64,000 bases of DNA from Arcobacter sp. FWKO B (GTDB lineage: Bacteria > Campylobacterota > Campylobacteria > Campylobacterales > Arcobacteraceae). Position numbers and translations under genes: made by a program. Below the pieces are notes generated by a model, which was given only the letters and a program-made list of their open reading frames with translations, did no database searches and was not told the DNA's origin. Numbering within the stretch: the stretch's first letter is position 1; every line of letters begins with the position of its first letter. This document shows positions 24,616 to 31,858 of this stretch, piece by piece. The stretch spans positions 1,550,001-1,614,000 of the forward strand of contig NZ_CP041403.1 in NCBI RefSeq assembly GCF_014844135.1, given 5' to 3'.

Positions 24616-27600
24616 AACGAACTATTTAAAAACATTAAAATATTGGCATCTTCAAGAATTTTTACTACCCCAAGAGTTAGATGAGCCAAAAAAGATAAAT
24701 GGAAAAACTCCTACTATAAAAGCTTTTAAAGGGAATTATAGTGGAGTGATAAATTGGATTTATGAATGTCAAAGGGATAATAGTGATAGTTACTTTTGGG
24801 AGTTTACTCTTTATGGCGGAATCTATATAGTAGAAAATATAAAAGAGAAGCTAGTTGATATTTTTAAAGTAAAGAGTGATGTGGAAGAAAGAGTACAAAA
24901 AGGTCAAGCTGCATCTTTTTTGATAAAGGTTGATAAAGATTTAAAAATAGTAGAAAATTCTTTTCAGTTATCAACTGCTCCTTGGGCTATAAAAGAGTTT
25001 AGAAAGAAGAATATAGCTTTAGAATATACAGAGTTTCAGAATTTACTTTCAACTAAGATAGCAGATGAATTAGATGAGAATTGTATAAATAAGGTATTAA
25101 ATGAAAATATATTAAGTAGATTAAATGATTTTATACATAAAGATATTTTAGAGTCATGCTTAGAAATAGAAGCCAATACATATCAGGTAATAGCTGTTAG
25201 AAAGAAAAAAAACTCTTCGAGTGATACAAAAGATGAACTAAATATGTTAAATAGCTTTTATATTGAGGATCTAGATAAAGCTCTGGGTCTAAATGATTCT
25301 AAAAGTTTACTTTATAAGTATTTATCAAAAAATGTAAATAAAGAAGTAAACTCAAAAGTTGATTTACAAAAAGATATAGAGTTTATGTATGATGTTTTAT
25401 CTCCAGAAAATTTTCCTGAGGCTTGTTGGCCTGAGAAAGAGAAATTTTCTTTAGTTTTTAGTCAACAGTTTGCTGTAAATTCTATATATAAAAGACTTCA
25501 AAACAGTAGTGATATTTATGCTGTCAATGGACCACCAGGAACAGGAAAAACCACAATGCTTAGAGATGTGATTGCTATGGTTGTAACTCAAAGGGCAAAG
25601 CAATTACTAAAATATGGTTTTTCAGATCAAACTAAAAAAATTTGGAAAACAAATGATTATCAAAGAAGTTGTTATCCTTTGCAAGAACAGTTGTTAGGTT
25701 ATGAGATGGTTGTCGCTTCTAGTAATAATGGAGCGGTAGAAAATGTTACAATGGAGATACCATCACTAAAAAGTATAGATCCTGAGTGGGCAAAAGAGAT
25801 TGATTTTTTTAAAGAATATGGAGATTTACTTACAGGAGAAGAATCTTGGGGAAATGGTTCTGCATGTTTAGGTAACTCAAGCAACAAGAATAACTTTGTC
25901 TCTAAATTTTGGTATGATACGAAAGATAAAGATGATATTTCTTTTGAGGGGTTTCAAAAATATCTAAAAAAGAAAATTAGTGAAGATAGTACTATGTTAA
26001 AAGATAGATGGAACATAGCAAAAAAAGAGTTTGAAGATTCACTAGAAGATGTAGAAAAAATAAGAAAAGAAAAGATAAATATCAAAAATCAGCCAACAAT
26101 TCTAAAAAATGAGATAGTAAAAATAGAAAGTACTATATCAAATATTAAACATGATATAAAAAAATATACTGAAATAGTAGCTAATTGTGAGAAAACTATA
26201 ATATCTCTTAAAGATACAATAAATGAACATATAAAAAGTATAGATATCTTGGAAGGACAAAAAGAAGAGTTCAATGAAGGTATTAAAGAACTTAGATTAA
26301 GTATAGAAAAAAAAGATTTAGAGATAGAAAAACATAATCAAAAGAGACCAAATTTTTTGGAGATGTTATTAGATTTACTTTTTTCAAAAGGAACAAGAAG
26401 TAAAAGGTGGAATAGTGAACTTATATCTTTAGAAGAAGAGGTTGATTCCTTAAAAAACACCATTAAAGAGGTAAAAAATAAATTAGATAAAAAAGAAAAG
26501 AATATTAAAGATATACAAAAAAATATAGAGGTTTGTAAAAACAATATCTTAAAAATAAACGAAGATATGGCAAAATATAATATTAGACTAAAGCCTCTTT
26601 TTAATGAGCTTAGTACTAAAGAAGGGCATTTACAAAAAGTAGTTTTTGAACTAGTAGAAGCAGAAAAGTTAAAGTACCAAAATGAAAAAAGAAGTAATGA
26701 TATAGATGAAAGAGAAAAATCTTCTCCTTGGATGGATGAAGAGCTTCAAAGTGCAAGAGCAAAAGTTTTTGTAAAAGCATTGAATCTACATAGAGCATTT
26801 ATAGATTTAAATGCAAAAAAAATTCAAACAAATCTTTTATCTTTGATGGATATATTATCAGGTGGAGTTAATCAAAATAGTGAATTTAAAGATGAAATTA
26901 TTCATTTGTGGGCTACATTATTTTTATGTATACCTGTTGTTTCTACTACTTTTGCATCTTTTGGTAGGTTGTTTTCACATTTTAATAATAAAGAGATAGG
27001 TTGGTTACTCATTGATGAGGCAGGTCAAGCACCAGCAAGTGCCGCTGTAGGTGCAATCATTCGTTCAAAAAGATGTATAGCTGTGGGTGACCCTTTACAA
27101 TTAGAACCAATCATAGGGCTTAGCACTTCTGTGCAAGATACTTTAAGAAAGATTTGTAATGCTTCTGATGAATCTCTTAGTGGGCATACTTCTGTGCAAA
27201 AACAGTTTGATTTTTGTGAAATATATGGAATATATTTAGAAGGTAATAGTGAAGATAAAATATGGGTTGGTTCCCCACTTAAAGTGCATAGAAGATGTCA
27301 GTCTCCAATGTTTGAAATTTCAAATACTACTACTTACAATGGTATGATGGTTCATGGAAAAAGTAATAAAAATGATTCAATACTACCTGAAAGTCAGTGG
27401 ATAGATGCAAAGTCATCATCTAGTAATGGTCACTGGATAGATGAAGAGGGTGAAGTAGTAAAAAAATGGTTAATAGATTTACAATTTTACGGAGTAGAAC
27501 CAAATGAGATATATGTGATAAGTCCATTTAGAGATGTAGTGTATGGTCTAAAAAATAAACTAGGGAAAACTGGACTTGTAACAAAAGATCAGATAGGAAC

Positions 27601-27829
27601 TATACATACAGTTCAAGGGAAAGAAGCAAGAGTTGTATTTTTGGTTCTAGGAAGTGACCCCAAAAATGATGGAGCAAGAGTGTGGGCATCATCTAAACCA
27701 AATCTATTAAATGTTGCTGCTACTCGGGCAAAAGAAAGATTTTATATTGTAGGAAATAAAGACAACTGGGGAGATAAACCTTACTTTAGGGAAGCAAATA
27801 ATTTGTTACAAAGGAATACCATAAAATGA
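24608..27829 (+). CDS. Large SF1-type helicase with central coiled coil
   Basis: The protein has 1073 residues. Walker A is GPPGTGKTT (about 310-318). A charged, heptad-like coiled coil fills roughly 455-720. Walker B is WLLIDEAGQAPASAAVG (about 799) and motif III-like GDPLQLEPI follows. The C-terminal motifs are GTIHTVQGKEARVVFLV and NVAATRAKERFYIVGN. This is the split-RecA layout of Dna2/Upf1-like superfamily 1 helicases, with the coiled coil inserted between motifs. The N-terminal 300 residues are not recognised. The last bases overlap the start of the next gene (ATGA), so helicase and HD hydrolase are translated together. Its place in the island suggests a defence role, which is inferred. 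Confidence 0.8.
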   Translation: MDKTNYLKTLKYWHLQEFLLPQELDEPKKINGKTPTIKAFKGNYSGVINWIYECQRDNSDSYFWEFTLYGGIYIVENIKEKLVDIFKVKSDVEERVQKGQAASFLIKVDKDLKIVENSFQLSTAPWAIKEFRKKNIALEYTEFQNLLSTKIADELDENCINKVLNENILSRLNDFIHKDILESCLEIEANTYQVIAVRKKKNSSSDTKDELNMLNSFYIEDLDKALGLNDSKSLLYKYLSKNVNKEVNSKVDLQKDIEFMYDVLSPENFPEACWPEKEKFSLVFSQQFAVNSIYKRLQNSSDIYAVNGPPGTGKTTMLRDVIAMVVTQRAKQLLKYGFSDQTKKIWKTNDYQRSCYPLQEQLLGYEMVVASSNNGAVENVTMEIPSLKSIDPEWAKEIDFFKEYGDLLTGEESWGNGSACLGNSSNKNNFVSKFWYDTKDKDDISFEGFQKYLKKKISEDSTMLKDRWNIAKKEFEDSLEDVEKIRKEKINIKNQPTILKNEIVKIESTISNIKHDIKKYTEIVANCEKTIISLKDTINEHIKSIDILEGQKEEFNEGIKELRLSIEKKDLEIEKHNQKRPNFLEMLLDLLFSKGTRSKRWNSELISLEEEVDSLKNTIKEVKNKLDKKEKNIKDIQKNIEVCKNNILKINEDMAKYNIRLKPLFNELSTKEGHLQKVVFELVEAEKLKYQNEKRSNDIDEREKSSPWMDEELQSARAKVFVKALNLHRAFIDLNAKKIQTNLLSLMDILSGGVNQNSEFKDEIIHLWATLFLCIPVVSTTFASFGRLFSHFNNKEIGWLLIDEAGQAPASAAVGAIIRSKRCIAVGDPLQLEPIIGLSTSVQDTLRKICNASDESLSGHTSVQKQFDFCEIYGIYLEGNSEDKIWVGSPLKVHRRCQSPMFEISNTTTYNGMMVHGKSNKNDSILPESQWIDAKSSSSNGHWIDEEGEVVKKWLIDLQFYGVEPNEIYVISPFRDVVYGLKNKLGKTGLVTKDQIGTIHTVQGKEARVVFLVLGSDPKNDGARVWASSKPNLLNVAATRAKERFYIVGNKDNWGDKPYFREANNLLQRNTIK

Positions 27830-29268
27830 TTAACTACAACAAAAAACTAACTCTAGACAGAGAGTTTTATCCCTCTAATCATATAGATTCATCAATAGAA
27901 AGCGATAGAGGTCGTATCTTATCTTCCGCAGCTCTACGAAGACTTCAAAAAAGAACACAAGTTTTTGCTCTTGAGCTAAACGCTTCTATCCGTACAAGAC
28001 TTACTCATTCTTTAGAGGTAGCACAAACTGCGAGGTTTATTGCTAAGAGTATTTTGTCCAAACTACATAAAAATGGCTTGAATACTTATGGTTTAGATGG
28101 GCTTGAAAATGCTTTTGTTTCTACTGCTGAGATGACTAGTCTTTTACACGATATTGGCAATCCCCCTTTTGGACACTTTGCAGAGCAAACCATCAACAAA
28201 TGGCTCAAAATTCATGCCCTACCTATTTTGGATAGTTTTGATACCTCTACAGATAAATCAAAAGAATTAAAAACACTAATAGCAAAAGATTTATGCAACT
28301 ACGACGGCAATGCACAAGCGATTAGGATAATTGCAAAACTGCAAAGATTAAACTTGTCATATACGCAAATCTTATCTGTTTTGAAGTACACTAGAGGTGC
28401 TTTTGAAGATAAACCAAACAAAGGTGATAGATTTGATTATCTCAAAAAAAAGCCAGGGTATTACTACAGTGAAAAAGATTTTATTCATAAGCTCCAAGAA
28501 ATATTAAATGTAAATCAAGGTTGTAGATTTCCTATCACATACATTATGGAAGCAGCAGATGATATATCGTATCTTACTGCTGATTTGGAAGATTCTGTAG
28601 AAAAAGGGATATTGTCTTTGGAGGAAGTATATAATCACTTGAAAAAAGAGTGTGAATTGCAAAATGAAAAGTTTTTGTTGGAAATTATCAATAAACAATA
28701 CGAAAAAGCAAAAAAAGATGAAGAACCATATCAATTTAATATGTTTTTTACACTTACAAGAGCATCCATAGTGACTGCTTTAGTTGCTTATGTTGCCGAT
28801 GTATTCGTAACTAACCACGAAGCTATTTTCAATGGTACTTTTAATGCCTCTTTACTAAAACATGACAAAAACAGCGACTATTTCAAAGCAATAGAAATAC
28901 TTGAGAAAATATCTGCAAAACATATTTATCAAGACAAAGATGTACAAACTTTAGAACTACAAGGATATACTATTATCAATGGACTTTTGGATAAATATAA
29001 GCCACTTTTAGAATTAAAAAGTAGTGATTTTAGCCAACTAATCAAAGATGAAAGAATAGATTGTTTCTTATCCATGAGACTCATAAAAAGACTATCATCA
29101 AAACAAATAGTAGCTTATAAAAACGATGTGGTAAAACTTGATACCACAGATGAAGAAGCTTACAAAATCCTAGAATGGTATCACAGAGTAAGACTAATTA
29201 TTGATTATATTAGTGGAATGACTGATGATTTTGCTTTAAAAGAGTATCAAACATTATCTGCGGTATGA
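27826..29268 (+). CDS. dgt: dGTPase-like HD-domain triphosphohydrolase
   Basis: The protein has 480 residues of the dGTP triphosphohydrolase family. The metal-binding HD set is complete: H in RLTHSLEVAQTARFI, HD in TSLLHDIGNPPFGHFAE and a distal D in MEAADDISYLTADLED. The start RILSSAALRRLQKRTQVF is also typical. Such enzymes hydrolyse dNTPs to deoxynucleoside and triphosphate. Some act as phage-restricting nucleotide-depletion enzymes, while others are housekeeping. Overlap by four bases with the helicase gene favours a joint function here. The gene is full length and looks intact. Confidence 0.85.
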   Translation: MINYNKKLTLDREFYPSNHIDSSIESDRGRILSSAALRRLQKRTQVFALELNASIRTRLTHSLEVAQTARFIAKSILSKLHKNGLNTYGLDGLENAFVSTAEMTSLLHDIGNPPFGHFAEQTINKWLKIHALPILDSFDTSTDKSKELKTLIAKDLCNYDGNAQAIRIIAKLQRLNLSYTQILSVLKYTRGAFEDKPNKGDRFDYLKKKPGYYYSEKDFIHKLQEILNVNQGCRFPITYIMEAADDISYLTADLEDSVEKGILSLEEVYNHLKKECELQNEKFLLEIINKQYEKAKKDEEPYQFNMFFTLTRASIVTALVAYVADVFVTNHEAIFNGTFNASLLKHDKNSDYFKAIEILEKISAKHIYQDKDVQTLELQGYTIINGLLDKYKPLLELKSSDFSQLIKDERIDCFLSMRLIKRLSSKQIVAYKNDVVKLDTTDEEAYKILEWYHRVRLIIDYISGMTDDFALKEYQTLSAV

Positions 29269-29291
29269 AAAGATATAATAATTGTACCAAT

Positions 29292-29374
29292 CTATAAGTA
29301 TCCAAAAACAGATACTTATAGTATTGACTTTCATATGAGTTATTCGCTATACTATTAGTATCTAAAAACAAATA
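29292..29374. repeat. Inverted repeat with a degenerate second copy upstream of the AAA ATPase gene
   Basis: CTATAAGTATC (29292-29302) and GATACTTATAG (29311-29321) are perfect 11-bp arms around ACAAAAAC-type sequence (loop CAAAAACA). About 37 bases later a degenerate copy, TAGTATCTAAAAACAAATAC, repeats the same design just ahead of the start codon of the ATPase gene. The pair could be an operator or the terminator of the dgt gene plus a promoter element. Confidence 0.45.
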
Positions 29375-29390
29375 CCAAAAAGGATTTATT

Positions 29391-30476
29391 ATGAGTTCAC
29401 CTTTCCCGTATGATAGACTTCCAACACAAGATGAATTTTTTGGAAGAGTTGCCGAGTTTGAAAAGCTCTCTCAGACGGTAAAATATTCAAACAATCTTCT
29501 TATCTATTCAAAAAGAAGAATGGGAAAAAGCTCTTTGATAAAAACATTTTTTGAGCAAAATAGCAAAGAGTATTTGACTATTTATGTGGATATATTTGAT
29601 ATTACTTCCAAAGAAGATTTTGCTCACAAGCTTCTCAAAGCCCTTGCCAATGCAGGTAAATTTGACCTCAAAACAACTATCAAAAATCTAACTTCACTTT
29701 TCAAAAGGGTAAGAGTAGAGCCAACCATAGATACGAATACTTTGGAATATTCTATCAAGCCAATCATAGCGACACTTTCATTTGATGAGATGATGGAGGA
29801 CTTTTTTCATTCTTTAAATGAACTATCCAAAACAAATAAAATCATAGTTGCCATAGATGAATTTCAACAAATTGCTAGTATTACAGATGTAAAACTAGAT
29901 GCGATGATGAGAACATATATACAAGAAAGACAAAATATATCATATGTATTTTTAGGTTCAAAAAGACATCTTTTAACTTCTCTTTTTGAGTACAAATCAC
30001 CATTATATGAGCTTGCTACTCCTATGCTTTTGGAGCCTTTAGACATAGATGCTATTTATGAATACTCAAAAAAACATCTTAAAGTATCTTATGACATAGT
30101 AGAGTATATCTATGACATAAGTGATGGGGAAACGAAAATGATACAAAATATCTTACATCTTATGTACCTACAAAAAGAAAAAGAGATTTCAAAAAATATG
30201 GTTGATGATGCCCTACAAGAGATAATAAATAGCAAAGATGGAAGTTACAAATTGCTTTTTGATACGCTAGGGAACAATCAAAAAATAGCCCTTAAGATTG
30301 TAGGTATCTATAAAAAAGGCTTTTTTGCAAATACCATACTGCAAGAATACAATATCAAAAAACAAACCCTACAATCTTCAGTTGATGCCCTTTTTGCCAA
30401 AGAACTCATCGATAAAGAAGATGATAGATATTTTATCCCTGATAGAGCGTTTGAGCTTTGGGTTGAGAGGCTGTAG
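29391..30476 (+). CDS. AAA+ ATPase of the archaeal-type (MNS) STAND-like family
   Basis: The protein has 361 residues. It starts with the family hallmark FFGRVAEFEKL, followed by a P-loop variant, YSKRRMGKSSLIKTF, a Walker B IIVAIDEFQQI and the sensor-like VFLGSKRHLL. The C-terminal 90 residues look like a winged helix (NTILQEYNIKKQTLQSSVDALFAKELI). Members are found in archaea and in bacterial islands; the activity is unknown, and the winged helix suggests DNA contact. AAAAAGGA precedes the ATG. Two inverted-repeat copies lie directly upstream. It is the last plus-strand gene of the island. Confidence 0.75.
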   Translation: MSSPFPYDRLPTQDEFFGRVAEFEKLSQTVKYSNNLLIYSKRRMGKSSLIKTFFEQNSKEYLTIYVDIFDITSKEDFAHKLLKALANAGKFDLKTTIKNLTSLFKRVRVEPTIDTNTLEYSIKPIIATLSFDEMMEDFFHSLNELSKTNKIIVAIDEFQQIASITDVKLDAMMRTYIQERQNISYVFLGSKRHLLTSLFEYKSPLYELATPMLLEPLDIDAIYEYSKKHLKVSYDIVEYIYDISDGETKMIQNILHLMYLQKEKEISKNMVDDALQEIINSKDGSYKLLFDTLGNNQKIALKIVGIYKKGFFANTILQEYNIKKQTLQSSVDALFAKELIDKEDDRYFIPDRAFELWVERL

Positions 30477-30529
30477 GGAGTCAACACCCAAAAAAGAGGT
30501 CATATCAAATTTTAAAGAGACTAAAAAAC

Positions 30530-30901
30530 CTACTTCACCCTCTCTCTTCTCCCCTTTTCAAGTCTCTCAATTTCTTCTTTGGGAGTAGGCAGAAGTAGCT
30601 TTTCTAGCTCTTCAAGTCTTCCAAAAGTTCTCATAATTTTGATAAAATTTATCATAGAAATAGCCCCTTTTTGCTCAAAATTTGAGTAAGTTGTGGGTGA
30701 GCTTAGCATGGCTTCTTCACTCAAATCTATTTGTTTTTTATTTTGAGAGATTCTCAATTCTTTTGCTCTTATTGCCAAAACTTTTGCTATTTCATCATCT
30801 GTAAGCGTTCCAAATGAACTATTGGCATTTAGTTTGTTTTTTAGTGTATTTTTGGCTTTTTTTTGGGAAAGTTGGAGTTTTTTTAATAGTTCATTATTCA
30901 T
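30530..30901 (-). CDS. XRE-family helix-turn-helix regulator
   Basis: The protein has 123 residues. The HTH lies at about 49-105: LAIRAKELRISQNKKQIDLSEEA, then TYSNFEQKGAISMINFIKIM, similar to HipB-type antitoxins. The N-terminal 40 residues are basic and helical. It overlaps by four bases (ATGA) the tiny upstream gene, forming a two-gene operon. No HipA-like kinase or other toxin gene follows. A 15-bp inverted repeat covers the promoter and is the natural binding site for autoregulation. Confidence 0.75.
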   Translation of the reverse strand: MNNELLKKLQLSQKKAKNTLKNKLNANSSFGTLTDDEIAKVLAIRAKELRISQNKKQIDLSEEAMLSSPTTYSNFEQKGAISMINFIKIMRTFGRLEELEKLLLPTPKEEIERLEKGRRERVK

Positions 30902-31023
30902 TGAAGTACCCCTTTGAGCGTCCGTTTTGAGACTTCATGCAATATATGCTTTTGCTTCAACTCTTGAACTTGATACATATCAGCAATATGTTCTTCAAAA
31001 ATATAAATTGAAATTTTCTGCAT
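30898..31023 (-). CDS. Small ORF coupled to the XRE regulator
   Basis: About 41 codons starting at an ATG eight bases after AAGG (MQKISIYIFEEHIADMYQ...). An alternative ATG six codons earlier would start almost at the transcription start. The stop overlaps the XRE start codon as ATGA. The peptide is charged and helical with no recognised family. The coupling, SD and promoter support it as a real gene; it may be a small toxin or a degenerate partner gene. Confidence 0.5.
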   Translation of the reverse strand: MQKISIYIFEEHIADMYQVQELKQKHILHEVSKRTLKGVLQ

Positions 31024-31041
31024 TTGCGAAACCTTACTCAT

Positions 31042-31088
31042 AAATATTTGTAATTATATCATATTTTAGTGATTAATTACAAATATTT
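31042..31088 (-). promoter_or_regulatory. Operator with 15-bp inverted repeat over the XRE operon promoter
   Basis: AAATATTTGTAATTA (31042-31056) and TAATTACAAATATTT (31074-31088) are perfect inverted repeats separated by 17 bases. In the minus sense TATAAT (31058-31053) lies at the inner edge of the left arm. The geometry fits a dimeric or tetrameric XRE repressor binding over its own promoter. Confidence 0.6.
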
Positions 31089-31142
31089 ATGAATTATAAA
31101 AATACAAAAAAATCCCTAACCTACAATTAACCGACAATAAAC

Positions 31143-31148
31143 TATAAT
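31143..31148 (+). promoter_or_regulatory. Putative promoter for the hypF unit (TATAAT)
   Basis: A perfect -10 hexamer lies 34 bases upstream of the next ATG. No -35 TTGACA is seen, which is normal for Campylobacterota. It suggests hypF is transcribed independently of hydABCDE. Confidence 0.45.
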
Positions 31149-31182
31149 CACAATAAACCAAATACACCAAAAAAGGCAATCT

Positions 31183-31836
31183 ATGACAACCACAAAGTTT
31201 GAAATTGAGTCACAACTTGAAAATAACTGGCTTTTGATAGATATTGATTCATCTGATTATCTAAAACTTATGAAATACCAAGACGCCCAGCCAAATGCTA
31301 CGCATTTACTTGCGTTTGGGTATGTTGACCATGAAAAGGGTAGTTGTTGTTTTTTGGACTCATATTGCATATATACTGGCACAAATATAGAGATTATCCA
31401 AACTTTTGAAGAACTAAATCCCAATTCTATTTTTACTTATGATGTAATATCCAAGTTTGATATAGAGATACTAGATACAAATCCTATATCACTAGAAAAA
31501 TATCCTAAGTTTGTGGAAAAATACAAAAAAGAAGAGCTAGAGAGTTTTAGACAAAATAAAGAATTACACCACCTAAGAGCTACTGGGTTTCCTGATAATA
31601 TCTCTGTGATGCTAGTACCAAGACACGAAGCTCTTTATCCTGAATCTGTATGGGTAAGGGTAGAAAAATCAATCCTATCAAGTGAAAACAACATCTACAT
31701 AGGAACACTTCTCAATCTCCCAGATCAAGATTTTGGGATACATTTGCATGAGTTACTTATAATAATGATACAAAAAATGCAAAATGGTGCTATGGCTGTA
31801 TCTATCCAAACACTCAAAGAAGCTGATAATGGGTGA
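31183..31836 (+). CDS. Uncharacterised protein with DUF2314-like C-terminus, upstream of hypF
   Basis: The protein has 217 residues. The C-terminal third reads SVWVRVEKSILSSENNIYIG, TLLNLPDQDFGIHLHELL, which resembles the 'x-G-x-L-x-N-x-P... G' pattern of DUF2314 proteins. The N-terminal part (SQLENNWLLIDIDSSDYLKL) is not recognised. AAAAAAGGCAA precedes the ATG. It lies 19 bases before hypF and probably shares its promoter, so a link with hydrogenase assembly is possible but not shown. Confidence 0.6.
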   Translation: MTTTKFEIESQLENNWLLIDIDSSDYLKLMKYQDAQPNATHLLAFGYVDHEKGSCCFLDSYCIYTGTNIEIIQTFEELNPNSIFTYDVISKFDIEILDTNPISLEKYPKFVEKYKKEELESFRQNKELHHLRATGFPDNISVMLVPRHEALYPESVWVRVEKSILSSENNIYIGTLLNLPDQDFGIHLHELLIIMIQKMQNGAMAVSIQTLKEADNG

Positions 31837-31858
31837 TAGGCTATAAAGTAAGGCTATG

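Noticed and set aside
29292-29374. Possible CRISPR-like direct repeats
   Set aside because: Only two copies, the second degenerate, with no regular spacer and no cas genes. Treated as an operator-type repeat.
30530-30901. HipBA toxin-antitoxin operon
   Set aside because: The HTH protein is HipB-like, but no HipA-type kinase gene is present on either side.
13710-31182. Search for a tRNA gene, site-specific integrase or flanking direct repeats at the island edges
   Set aside because: None could be seen. The island is therefore not called an integrative element.
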